Below are positions 7,753-16,173 of a stretch of 64,000 bases of DNA, in pieces. The position numbers and the translations under genes are program-made. Origin of the DNA: Holophagales bacterium (GTDB lineage: Bacteria; Acidobacteriota; Thermoanaerobaculia; UBA5066); the NCBI GenBank assembly GCA_016714815.1, contig JADKBZ010000001.1, positions 496,001 through 560,000 of the forward strand, in the 5' to 3' direction. How positions within the stretch are numbered: position 1 is the first letter of the stretch; every line of letters begins with the position of its first letter. The notes under the pieces were generated by a model, which was not told the origin of the DNA, ran no database searches, and was given only the letters and a program-made list of their open reading frames with translations.

Positions 7753-8817
7753 ATGCCGCTCCTCTACGAAAGCCCCGGAACACGCACCTGCGTCGTCGAC
7801 CCGCCGCTCGTCCTGGCGCCGATGGCCGGGATCACGGACGGGACGTACCGGCTCCTCCTCCGGCGGATCGGGGGCGTCGGCCTCGTCACGATGGAGTTCG
7901 TCTCCTCCGAGGGGTTGACCCGCGGAGCACGCCGGACCGAGAGGCTGCTCCGCTGGGTTCCCGAGGAACGTCCCCTTTCCATCCAGATCTACGGCGCCGA
8001 CGCCGCGCGAATGGCCGAGGCGGCGCGAAGGGTCGAGGAGGAAGGGGTCGACGTCTGCGACATCAACATGGGCTGCCCGGCGAACAAGATCCTGAGAGGG
8101 TGCGCCGGCGCGGGGCTGATGCGGGACCTCGGCCGCGCGCGGGGGATCATCGAGGCGTGCCGAAAGGCGCTTCCCACGACGCCGCTGACCGTGAAGTTCC
8201 GGGCGGGGATCACGGAGGAGACGCTCAACTTCGTCGAGCTCGGGAAGATCTGCGAGGGAGAAGGGGTCGCCTCCGTCGCCCTCCACCCGCGGACGGCGAA
8301 GCAGATGTACACGGGAAGGGCCGACTGGAGCCGGATCGCCCGGCTGAAGGAGGCGGTCCGGATCCCCGTCATCGGCAACGGCGACGTGGAGACGCCCGAG
8401 GACGTGCCGCGGATGTTCCGGGAGACCGGGTGCGACGCGGTGATGATCGGCCGGGCGACGATGAAGAACCCGTGGATCTTCCACCAGGCCGCAGAGCTCC
8501 TCGCGGGGAGGCCCTATCGCGTGGCGACCCTCGAGGAGAGGCGCGACGTCATCCTCCAGCACTTCCGGCTGATCCGCGAGGCGGAGGAGGACGTGCCGAA
8601 ACGGATGATGGGAAAGCTGAAGACCTTCACCGGCTGGTACACACACGGCGTCCCGAGGGGGACCGAGCTGCGGCGCCGGATCCAGTCGCTCCCGAGCCCC
8701 GAGGCCTTCCTCGAGGCCGTGGAGTCTTTCTTCGCGCTCCGGATCGACGAGCGGGACGGCCGGGTGTCCCCTCCGGAGGTCCCCGAAACCCCAACCGGCA
8801 GCCCGGTTCTTGCGTAA
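7753..8817 (+). CDS. dus: tRNA-dihydrouridine synthase
   Basis: Flavin enzyme that reduces specific uridines in tRNA D-loops. 354 residues. FMN/TIM-barrel motifs appear in order: VLAPMAGITDG near residues 20-30, DINMGCPANK with Cys108, VKFRAG, HPRTAKQMYTG, IPVIGNGDV and MIGRATMKNPW. The overall pattern is DusB-like, as is usual outside Proteobacteria. The start ATG has no Shine-Dalgarno and sits just behind a hairpin. The 3' end overlaps the upstream region of the VWA gene. Confidence 0.93.
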   Translation: MPLLYESPGTRTCVVDPPLVLAPMAGITDGTYRLLLRRIGGVGLVTMEFVSSEGLTRGARRTERLLRWVPEERPLSIQIYGADAARMAEAARRVEEEGVDVCDINMGCPANKILRGCAGAGLMRDLGRARGIIEACRKALPTTPLTVKFRAGITEETLNFVELGKICEGEGVASVALHPRTAKQMYTGRADWSRIARLKEAVRIPVIGNGDVETPEDVPRMFRETGCDAVMIGRATMKNPWIFHQAAELLAGRPYRVATLEERRDVILQHFRLIREAEEDVPKRMMGKLKTFTGWYTHGVPRGTELRRRIQSLPSPEAFLEAVESFFALRIDERDGRVSPPEVPETPTGSPVLA

Positions 8818-8839
8818 CCTTCCGCGGGAGGTCTTTTCC

Positions 8840-10744
8840 GTGCGACGTGTCTCCCCTTCGCTCCTCCTCGTCCTGGCCGCCGTCCTTGCGGGTCCTGCCG
8901 CAGGCCAGCCCGCTCCGCCTGCCCAGCCCGTCCAGAAGACCGCGGGCGAGGCGCTCGGCGTCTCGATCCCTCTCGAGCTCCGGGAGCAGTTCCTCGGGGC
9001 GAGCGCCGGCAAGACGGTGGTCCGCTTCACTCTTTCCTTCTCCCGCTCCGACCTGCGCGAGAAGGCCAGGCTCGCCCCGCGCGTCTATCCCTTCTTCGTC
9101 GCGGGGGAAGCGAGGAGCGCCGCGGGCGAGCTCGTCGACACGTTCCGCGAGCCGGTCGACGTCGATCTCAGCGACGCGGAGCTCGGAAAGCCGCTGACGG
9201 CCTCGTTCCTCCGGTCGCTCCCGCCCGGGGAGGTGTCGCTGAACCTGCGGCTCGAGGCCACCACCGGAAAGGCGATGGCCCTCAGGGCGGTGACGCTGAC
9301 GGTGCCGAAGATGACCTCGGAGTTCCGGGCCGAGGACGCCGGGACGGTGACGGCCTCGGCGATCCTCCTCGAGGAGGCCAACCGCGACGGGGCTCCCCCG
9401 ACCAGCGGCGAGGACCTCCTCCGCTTCCTGCCCCCCTCGCGCGAGGTCCCCGTGGGCCTTCTCCGGATCGAGTGCGAGGCGAAGGCGCCGATCACGCGGG
9501 TGGAGTTCCACCTCGGCGAGAAGCTGATCCTCGCCCGCAACCGTCCGCCGTACACCGTCGAGATCGACCTCGGGACGATCCCGAGGAAGCAGACGCTCCG
9601 CGCCCTGGGCTTCGACAAGCTCGGCAACTTCGTCGACGCCGACGCCTGGGCGCTGAACGAGAAGGAAGCGAAGCTCGCGGTGCGGGTGCTCGACCTTCCG
9701 AAGGCGAAGGGGAAGGCCGACGCCGAGGTGAAGGTGACCGTCCAGTCGATCGCCGGGGCGGCGGCCCGGAAGGTCGAGCTCTTCCTCGACGACCGCAAGG
9801 TCGCGGAGTGGACGTCTCCTCCTTACCGGGCGACGGTGCCGGCGTCCGACATCGCGAAAGCGACGTTGATGCGCGCTTCGGCGTTCGACCTCGACGGCAA
9901 GGAGTACTCCGACTTCCGGATGCTGAAGGGGGACAGCCGGCTGGTGGCGAGCGTGGACGTCAATCTCGTCGAGCTGAACGTCTCGGTCTTCGACGAGGCC
10001 GGTCGCTTCGCCAAGGGCCTCTCCAAGGGGGACTTCACCGTTCGCGAGGACGGCGTCGTGCAGGAGCTCACGGCCTTCGAGTTCGCCGAAATGCTTCCGA
10101 TGGCCCTCGGGCTCGTGATCGACGGCTCCGGATCGATGGACAAGTCGATGCCGCTCGTGAAGCAGGCGGCGACGGAGTTCGTCTCGAACCTGATCGGCGA
10201 GAAGGACAAGGGGTTCGTCATCGAGTTCCGGGAGCGGCCGTCGCTCCTGGCGGCGATGACCTCGAACCGGGCGGACCTGATCCGCGCGATCGGCGAGACC
10301 CGCGCCGGGGGCGCGACGGCCTTCCACGACTCGATCGTCCTCGGCCTCTACCAGTTCCGCGCGCTCGCCGGAAAGAAGGCGCTCGTCGTCCTGACCGACG
10401 GAAAGGACAACCACTCTTCCACCGACTGGCCCACGCTGAAGCGCTACGCGAGGACGGCGGGGGTCCCGATCTTCTTCATCGGCCTCGACCTCGGCTTCCT
10501 CGAGATGTCGCTGAAAGGACGTCTCCGGGAGCTTGCCGACGACACGGGCGGCGACGCGTTCTTCATCGGGGGGGCCAAGGAGCTGCCGGAGATCTACCGG
10601 AAGATCGAGACCGAGGTCCGCTCCCAGTACTTCCTGAGCTATCTCGCCGAGTCGAGCAAAAAGGAAGACGAGTTCCGGGTCGTCGAGGTCCGGGTCGGCA
10701 AACCGGGCCTGAAGGCGAAGACGATCCGCGGCTACTTCCCGTAG
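8840..10744 (+). CDS. secreted VWA-domain protein (VWFA-related Acidobacterial type)
   Basis: 634 residues. I chose the GTG at 8840 because GGGAGG lies 8 bases upstream and a signal peptide then starts immediately (MRRVSPSLLLVLAAV, ending PAAGQ). Beta-rich middle region. From about residue 395 the motif FAKGLSKGDFTVREDG leads into a von Willebrand A domain with an intact MIDAS DGSGS near 428, then TAFHDSIVLGL and VVLTDGKDN. This layout matches the VWFA-related domain expanded in Acidobacteriota. Likely an exported, metal-dependent adhesion or scaffold protein; the ligand is unknown. Confidence 0.88.
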   Translation: MRRVSPSLLLVLAAVLAGPAAGQPAPPAQPVQKTAGEALGVSIPLELREQFLGASAGKTVVRFTLSFSRSDLREKARLAPRVYPFFVAGEARSAAGELVDTFREPVDVDLSDAELGKPLTASFLRSLPPGEVSLNLRLEATTGKAMALRAVTLTVPKMTSEFRAEDAGTVTASAILLEEANRDGAPPTSGEDLLRFLPPSREVPVGLLRIECEAKAPITRVEFHLGEKLILARNRPPYTVEIDLGTIPRKQTLRALGFDKLGNFVDADAWALNEKEAKLAVRVLDLPKAKGKADAEVKVTVQSIAGAAARKVELFLDDRKVAEWTSPPYRATVPASDIAKATLMRASAFDLDGKEYSDFRMLKGDSRLVASVDVNLVELNVSVFDEAGRFAKGLSKGDFTVREDGVVQELTAFEFAEMLPMALGLVIDGSGSMDKSMPLVKQAATEFVSNLIGEKDKGFVIEFRERPSLLAAMTSNRADLIRAIGETRAGGATAFHDSIVLGLYQFRALAGKKALVVLTDGKDNHSSTDWPTLKRYARTAGVPIFFIGLDLGFLEMSLKGRLRELADDTGGDAFFIGGAKELPEIYRKIETEVRSQYFLSYLAESSKKEDEFRVVEVRVGKPGLKAKTIRGYFP

Positions 10745-10775
10745 GGAGAGCGGAGAGGTCGAGGAGCCGGGACGC

Positions 10776-11534
10776 TCACTCCTCGAGCTCGGGGAAGGAG
10801 CCGGAGATCGGCCCCTGGCCGAATCGGGCGCCGTAGGCGAGCGCGGCGAGGCCGGCGCGGTTGCGCGCCCCCGTCTTCCGGAAGGCGCTCGCCAGCTGCG
10901 ACCTCACCGTCTCCACGGAGCTCCCCATCTTCTCGCCCGCCTCCTTGTTCGAGAAGCCGTGCGCGACGAGCGCGACGACGGCCGCTTCCGCCTTCGTCAG
11001 CTCGAACCGGGCGACGAGCTCCGCCTCGTCGACGGGTGGAGGAGAGTCGTTCGAGACGACGAAGACGACCGATGGCTTGCCGGTCCCTCCGGACGCCGCC
11101 TCTTCCGCGACGTCGGCCGCGACGAGGCGCAGGGTGCCCCCCTTCCGGCGCGGGTCGTCGACGGTGGAGGCGGACTCCTCGTCGCCGTGGAGGGCGCGCT
11201 GCGCCGCGCGCAGGACGGCCGAGGTGATCGCGGGGCCGCCGAAGTGGCCCTTGGCGACCGCGTTCATCGCGAGGAGGCTCCCCTCGGCGTCGAGGACGAG
11301 CGCGGCCACGGGGAGCCGGTCGAGGACGAACTGCATCGCCCGGGCGCGGCGCGAGAGGTCCTCGAGGAGCTTCTTCATGGTGTCCATGTCCTCGAGCAGG
11401 GGAAGGACGAGCCGCCCGAACGCCATCTCGCTTTCGGTGAAATTGCCGGCAGTCTCCTCGAGCTCGAGGGTCTTCTTTCCGCTCTTCTGGAGTTTCTCGA
11501 GGAGCTTTCGAACGGCCTCGAAGCGCATGCGCAC
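10776..11534 (-). CDS. LuxR-family transcriptional regulator
   Basis: 252 residues if started at the GTG at 11534; an in-frame ATG two codons on (11528) is equally possible. The C-terminal part (from about residue 185) is a LuxR/GerE helix-turn-helix: ELTKAEAAVVALVAHGFSNKEAGEKM, then SSVETVRSQLASAFRKTG. The middle region (LPVAALVLDAEGSLLAMNAVA) looks like a PAS sensor, and the N-terminus is helical. No receiver domain is present, so it is not a classical response regulator. The signal is unknown. It converges on the VWA gene. Confidence 0.85.
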   Translation of the reverse strand: MRMRFEAVRKLLEKLQKSGKKTLELEETAGNFTESEMAFGRLVLPLLEDMDTMKKLLEDLSRRARAMQFVLDRLPVAALVLDAEGSLLAMNAVAKGHFGGPAITSAVLRAAQRALHGDEESASTVDDPRRKGGTLRLVAADVAEEAASGGTGKPSVVFVVSNDSPPPVDEAELVARFELTKAEAAVVALVAHGFSNKEAGEKMGSSVETVRSQLASAFRKTGARNRAGLAALAYGARFGQGPISGSFPELEE

Positions 11535-11586
11535 CGCCCCCGGGGAAGACTATACAGGGGGGAGGGGGGTGTCGATAATCCGCGCC

Positions 11587-12381
11587 ATGTCTGAACCGAA
11601 GCGGAACTGGGCTCTCGTCCTCGGCGCGTCCTCCGGATTCGGCGAAGCGGCTTCGGTCGCCCTCGCGAAGGCCGGCCGAAACGTCTTCGGCGTCCACCTC
11701 GACCGCCGCGCCACGCTCCCGAACGCGGAGCGGATCGCCGCCGAGATCGAGGCCGCGGGCGGCCGGGCGGTCTTCTGGAACGTGAACGCCGCCGACGCCC
11801 AGAAGCGGGCGGAGGTCGTCGCGGGGATGAAGGACGCGATCGCCGCCTCCGGGGAGAGCGTGGACGTCGTCCTCCACTCCCTCGCCTTCGGGACGCTCAA
11901 GCCGTTCCTGGGCGACGAGAAGGAGCGGATGTCGCAGGCGCAGATGGACATGACGCTCGACGTCATGGCCCACTCGCTCGTCTACTGGACGCAGGACCTC
12001 GTCGCGGCCGGCCTTCTCGGCGCCGGCGCGCACGTCTTCGCGATGACGTCGGCCGGCGGGCACCGGATCTGGCAGTCGTACGGCGCCGTCTCGGCCGCCA
12101 AGTCCGCCCTCGAGAGCCACTGCCGCCAGCTCGCGGTGGAGCTCGTTTCGAAGGGGATCGCGGTGAACGCGATCCGCGCCGGCGTCACCGACACGCCCGC
12201 CCTCCGGAAGATCCCGGGCAACGTCCAGATGATCGAGCGGGTCCTCGCCGTCCACCCCGCGGGCCGCCTGACGACGCCGCAGGACGTGGCGAACGTGATC
12301 GTCGCGGTGGCGCGGCCCGAGACGGTCTGGCTGACCGGGAACGTCCTCGGCGTCGACGGCACCGAGGACCTGATCGGGTGA
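11587..12381 (+). CDS. short-chain dehydrogenase, FabL-like enoyl-ACP reductase candidate
   Basis: 264 residues, Rossmann SDR. The cofactor loop is LGASSGFGEA. The catalytic pair follows the wide FabI/FabL spacing, Tyr-x6-Lys, in QSYGAVSAAKSALE, and LHSLAFGTLKP matches the SIAFA-like strand of enoyl reductases. The C-terminal NAIRAGVTDTPALRKIPG recalls FabL. It may therefore catalyse the last step of fatty-acid elongation, but a generic oxidoreductase cannot be excluded. Its stop overlaps the next SDR start (GTGA). Confidence 0.8.
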   Translation: MSEPKRNWALVLGASSGFGEAASVALAKAGRNVFGVHLDRRATLPNAERIAAEIEAAGGRAVFWNVNAADAQKRAEVVAGMKDAIAASGESVDVVLHSLAFGTLKPFLGDEKERMSQAQMDMTLDVMAHSLVYWTQDLVAAGLLGAGAHVFAMTSAGGHRIWQSYGAVSAAKSALESHCRQLAVELVSKGIAVNAIRAGVTDTPALRKIPGNVQMIERVLAVHPAGRLTTPQDVANVIVAVARPETVWLTGNVLGVDGTEDLIG

Positions 12382-13187
12382 TCGCCCTCCCCGCGGGCTC
12401 GTACGCCCTCGTCACGGGCGCCTCGGCCGGGATCGGCGAGGCGATCGCGAGGGGCCTGGCGCGACGGAAGGTCCCGCAGATCCTCGTGGCGCGCTCGGAA
12501 GAGAGGCTCGCCGCGCTCGCGGACGAGCTGCGCGCCTCCTCGGGCGTCGCCGTCGAGGCGATCGCCCTCGACCTCGCTTCGGAGGGAGCCGGCGAGAAGC
12601 TCGCCGCCGCGACGGAAGGCGCCGGCAAACCGGTCGGCCTTCTCGTCAACAACGCCGGCTTCGGCTTCTACGGCCCCGACGAAGACCAGGAGCTCGACCG
12701 CAAGCTCCGGATGCTGAAGCTGAACGTCGAGTTCCTCGTCGACCTGACGCATCGGCTCCTCCCGGCGATGCGCGCGCGGCGCGGCGGCTACGTCCTGAAC
12801 GTCGCCTCGACCGCGGCCTTCCTCCCGGTGCCCTACATGGCGGTCTACGCCGCGACGAAGGCGTTCGTCCTCTCGTATTCGCAGGCGCTGCACGAGGAGC
12901 TCAGCGGCCGGGGCGTCGCCGTGACGGCGCTCTGCCCCGGGACGACCCGGACCGACTTCCACCGCGTCGCGGGGCTGGCGTCGGGGGCGAAGAACCCCTT
13001 CCCCTCCCTCTCGCCGGAGACGGTGGCCGAAGCGGGCCTGCGCGGCCTGGAGCGGGGCAAGGCGATCGTCGTCCCGAACCTCCTCGACTCGGTCTGGATC
13101 TTCACGGGACGCTTCGTCCCGCGAACCCTCCCTCCCCGAATCGGTGCGGCGGTCTTCTCCCGGCTGAAGCGATCGTCCCCGGTCTGA
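12378..13187 (+). CDS. short-chain dehydrogenase
   Basis: 269 residues, classical SDR: cofactor motif TGASAGIGEA, structural LVNNAGFGFYG, Ser in NVASTAAF, and catalytic YAATK. It resembles the DltE/YqjQ-like SDRs that often act on lipids or fatty-acyl substrates. The GTG start overlaps the upstream enoyl-reductase-like gene by 4 bases, so the two products probably act in one lipid-related pathway. Substrate unknown. Confidence 0.88.
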   Translation: MIALPAGSYALVTGASAGIGEAIARGLARRKVPQILVARSEERLAALADELRASSGVAVEAIALDLASEGAGEKLAAATEGAGKPVGLLVNNAGFGFYGPDEDQELDRKLRMLKLNVEFLVDLTHRLLPAMRARRGGYVLNVASTAAFLPVPYMAVYAATKAFVLSYSQALHEELSGRGVAVTALCPGTTRTDFHRVAGLASGAKNPFPSLSPETVAEAGLRGLERGKAIVVPNLLDSVWIFTGRFVPRTLPPRIGAAVFSRLKRSSPV

Positions 13188-13209
13188 AGCGGACGCCGGG
13201 GGAAGCCTC

Positions 13210-14493
13210 CTAGTCCTCGCCGCCCGCCCGGGGCTGGGGAAGGGTGACGCAGTGGATTCCGCCCCCTCCGAAGTTGAGGGGCTCCGCGGGGATCTGGAGG
13301 ACCTTCCGGCCGGGGAAGACCGACTCGAGAATCTGCCGGGCCCTCTCGTCCTTCCAGTGGGTCGAGTCCGGGCGCCCGGGCTGCCAGTAGGCGGAGACGA
13401 GGACGGCCCCGTTCGTGACGAGGAAATTCAGGTAGCTCGCGGTCGCCAGGACCTGGATCCGGCCGTCCGGCCTCACGACCGTCCCGTCCTCGTAGACGAA
13501 CTTCGAGTGGAGGGCCGAGTCCGTCTGGACGACGATCGGGTCGGGGATGGGCATCCGGACGATCGTCAGCGGGTTCCCGTCCTGGTCCCGGGCCTCCCGG
13601 AGGATCCGGTGGTTCTCCTCGAGCCGCTCGCCGTTGATCCGGGCAAGGGGGCTTGCGTCGCGTTCGGCCTGCGGCACCTCCGCGAGGAGGACGGTGGAGG
13701 GGCCGGCGAACCGGGCGAACTCGTCGACGTGCCCTCCCGGGCCTCCCGAGGCGAAAAGGTTCTCCGGCAGGACCCCTCGGGAAACCGGCTGGTCTTCGAG
13801 GAGGGCTTCCCGGAGCCAGATGACGTGGCGGACGCCGAGGACCGTCCGGTACCCTTCGGCGATCGCTTCGCGCGAGAGGCCCGGATTGCGCCGCGCTTCC
13901 AGCTCTTCGACCAGGAGCAGCGTCCCCCGGCCATTCGACTCCCGTCCGCCTCCTTCGCCGACGAGCGGGGAGCGGACCGCGGGGATCCGCAGCTCCTCGG
14001 CGATCGCCCGGTCCGTCCCCTCCAGCTTCCGGGCGGCGTCCGCCGCCAGGGCGGGCCCGCCGGCGTAGCCCCAGCCGTCGAAGCCGAAGTCGACGGCGGC
14101 GAGCTCTCCGTCCGTGAGGAGGAACGCGGGTCCGAGGTCCCGGAGCCAGAGCTCCGCGTGCCGGACGACGTGGAGCCTCACGTGGGCGGACGGGAACCCG
14201 TTCTCTTCGAGGTACTCGAGGGCTTCGCGGCCCTCGCGCCGGCCCGGGACGAGGAGGTCGACCGGGACGAACGGGGCGAGCTCCCCGACGATCCGGGCGA
14301 CGACCGGGACCACGGGCAGTCCGTCGACGAACCCCTCGGCTCTCGGCCAGGAGATCCAGACGGATTCCTGCGGGTCGAACTCCGCCGGGAAACGGGTCTC
14401 GCCCGGCACGGGGCCGGCGACGCCGTGGCCGGCGAGGAGGGTCGCGAAACCCAGGAGGGCCGCGAGGCGGCGGGTCGAGGTTCGGCTGTCCAA
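13210..14493 (-). CDS. exported agmatine deiminase / peptidyl-arginine deiminase family protein
   Basis: 427 residues. A TTG start is followed by a signal-peptide-like region (RRLAALLGFATLLAG...GVAG), so the enzyme should leave the cytoplasm. Guanidino-group hydrolase motifs of the PAD_porph family are present: WISWPRAEG, ELWLRDLGP (Asp), GEGGGRESNG, GGHVDEFARF (catalytic His), and GGGGIHCVT near the C-terminus with the nucleophile Cys. Expected chemistry is deimination of agmatine or peptide arginine. It follows ftsX in the gatB-ftsE-ftsX run with a 46-base gap. Confidence 0.82.
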   Translation of the reverse strand: MDSRTSTRRLAALLGFATLLAGHGVAGPVPGETRFPAEFDPQESVWISWPRAEGFVDGLPVVPVVARIVGELAPFVPVDLLVPGRREGREALEYLEENGFPSAHVRLHVVRHAELWLRDLGPAFLLTDGELAAVDFGFDGWGYAGGPALAADAARKLEGTDRAIAEELRIPAVRSPLVGEGGGRESNGRGTLLLVEELEARRNPGLSREAIAEGYRTVLGVRHVIWLREALLEDQPVSRGVLPENLFASGGPGGHVDEFARFAGPSTVLLAEVPQAERDASPLARINGERLEENHRILREARDQDGNPLTIVRMPIPDPIVVQTDSALHSKFVYEDGTVVRPDGRIQVLATASYLNFLVTNGAVLVSAYWQPGRPDSTHWKDERARQILESVFPGRKVLQIPAEPLNFGGGGIHCVTLPQPRAGGED

Positions 14494-14539
14494 GGTCGCG
14501 GGGAGAATAGGTGAAGTGCCGGGAAATCCGGCCCCGGGC

Positions 14540-15439
14540 TCAAACGTGCCCGCGGCGCGAGGCGATCGTCCCGCCGAGGAGGCCCGCGAGGGTTCCGCCG
14601 AGGACGAGGATTCCGCAGACCGCCGGGGAGAGGAACCGGACGACGAAGACTCCGAGGAGGACGTTCTCCGTGGAGGCGACGAAGAAGAGGAGCCCGCGGA
14701 AGGCGACGGCGAGGAGGCCGAGCGCGACGAGCCCCCCGAGAAGGCCCTGCAGGACGCCTCCGAGGAGGAACGGTCCGCGGATCAGGACCTCCGGTGCACC
14801 GACGAGCCGGAGGATGTCGATCTCGTCCCGGTGAAGGAGGATCGTCAGCCTCACGACGTTGGCGATCGTGAAGGCGGCGCCGAGGGCGAGGAAGGTCCCG
14901 GCGGCCACGCCCGCCGCGGCGACGAGACGGACGACGCCGCGAAGACGCCGGACCCAGTCGACGTCGAACTGGACCTCTTCGACCGCCGGGCTGGCCGCGA
15001 GGTTCGCGAGGAACGGGCGCAGGGCAGCCGAGGAGATGGCGCCCGGGAGGAGGTCGAGCTCGACGGAGGCGGGAAACGGGTTGCCCGAGAGGGTCCCCGC
15101 CGCTTCCGTCAGGTTGCCGAACGAGCGGGCGAAGCGGCCCCGCGCCTCCTCGGCCGAGACGCGCCGCACGGCGGCGACGAGCCGGGAGGCGAGCGCGGTC
15201 CGCTCGAGAGCCGCCTTCGACGCCTCGTCCGCGCCGGACCGGAGATAGACCGTGACGGCGGTCTCCTCGCGGAGCGTGTCGACGACGCCGCCGAGATTCT
15301 CCGCCGCGAGGAGGAAGAGGCCGACGAGAAAGAGGGAGAAGGAGATCTGGAGGATGGAGACGACCGTGACGCGGCGGGCCCGCCAGAGGCCGGCGAGCGC
15401 CTCGTCGAGGAGCGACGCGAACGCGGCCCCGCGCCTCAC
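14540..15439 (-). CDS. ftsX: cell-division permease FtsX
   Basis: 299 residues, inner membrane. One N-terminal transmembrane helix (VTVVSILQISFSLFLVGLFLL), a periplasmic domain of about 130 residues (VYLRSGADEAS...), then three C-terminal helices of the FtsX/MacB type. The GTG start at 15439 overlaps the ftsE stop (GTGA). FtsX with FtsE forms the ABC-type complex that activates peptidoglycan hydrolases at the septum. Confidence 0.9.
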   Translation of the reverse strand: MRRGAAFASLLDEALAGLWRARRVTVVSILQISFSLFLVGLFLLAAENLGGVVDTLREETAVTVYLRSGADEASKAALERTALASRLVAAVRRVSAEEARGRFARSFGNLTEAAGTLSGNPFPASVELDLLPGAISSAALRPFLANLAASPAVEEVQFDVDWVRRLRGVVRLVAAAGVAAGTFLALGAAFTIANVVRLTILLHRDEIDILRLVGAPEVLIRGPFLLGGVLQGLLGGLVALGLLAVAFRGLLFFVASTENVLLGVFVVRFLSPAVCGILVLGGTLAGLLGGTIASRRGHV

Positions 15440-16173
15440 CGCGTCTCCTCCTCGCGGGGCGGGAGCTTGACGCCGCTCTCGCGGCGCCACGACGCCTGGG
15501 GCGGGAGAGCGGCCTCGACGAGCCCCTCGAGGACGCCGCCGCGGTCGAGCGTGAGGCACCGGCGGCCGGTCTCCCGGATGAGGTTCACGTCGTGCGTGGC
15601 GACGAGAACGGTCGTCCCGCGGACGTTGATCTGCGAGAAGAGCCGCATCACCTCCTGGGCGAGGCGGTGGTCGAGGTTCCCGGTCGGCTCGTCGGCGATG
15701 AGGAGCTCGGGCTCGTTGACGAGGGCGCGCGCGAGAGCGACGCGCTGCTGCTCGCCCCCGGAGAGCTCTTCGGGAAGGGCGTTGGCCCGGTGGTGGAGCT
15801 CGACCATCCGGAGCACGTGGTAGGCGCGCCGGCGGCGCTCGGCGAGCGGGACGCCGAGGAACTTCAGGACGAAGGAGACGTTCTCGAAGACGGTCCTCGA
15901 GGGGAGGAGCTTGTAGTCCTGGAAGACGATCCCCATCGTCCGCCGGAGCTCTGGGACGCGGCCGGGCGACATCGCCCCGACGTTGCGTCCGTTGACGAGG
16001 ATCTGCCCCTCGCCCGGACCCTCGGCCCGATAGAGGAGCTTCAAGACGGTGGTCTTCCCAGCGCCGGAGGGGCCCGTGAGGAAGACGAACTCGCCCTGCG
16101 CGATCTGGAAGGAGAGGTTTTTCAGGACGCGCCGTCCGTGGTACTCCTTCGAGACGCGGTAGAACTCGATCAC
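15436..16173 (-). CDS. ftsE: cell-division ATP-binding protein FtsE
   Basis: 245 residues, ABC ATPase. Walker A GPSGAGKTT, Q-loop GIVFQDYKLL, signature LSGGEQQRVALARAL, Walker B LLIADEPTGNLD, H-loop VATHD. The opening MIEFYRVSKEYHG and the DYKLLPSRTVFENV region are typical of FtsE. The GTG start overlaps the gatB stop (GTGA), and ftsX overlaps its own stop, so three genes are translationally chained. It carries a C-terminal extension of about 25 residues. Confidence 0.94.
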   Translation of the reverse strand: MIEFYRVSKEYHGRRVLKNLSFQIAQGEFVFLTGPSGAGKTTVLKLLYRAEGPGEGQILVNGRNVGAMSPGRVPELRRTMGIVFQDYKLLPSRTVFENVSFVLKFLGVPLAERRRRAYHVLRMVELHHRANALPEELSGGEQQRVALARALVNEPELLIADEPTGNLDHRLAQEVMRLFSQINVRGTTVLVATHDVNLIRETGRRCLTLDRGGVLEGLVEAALPPQASWRRESGVKLPPREEETR

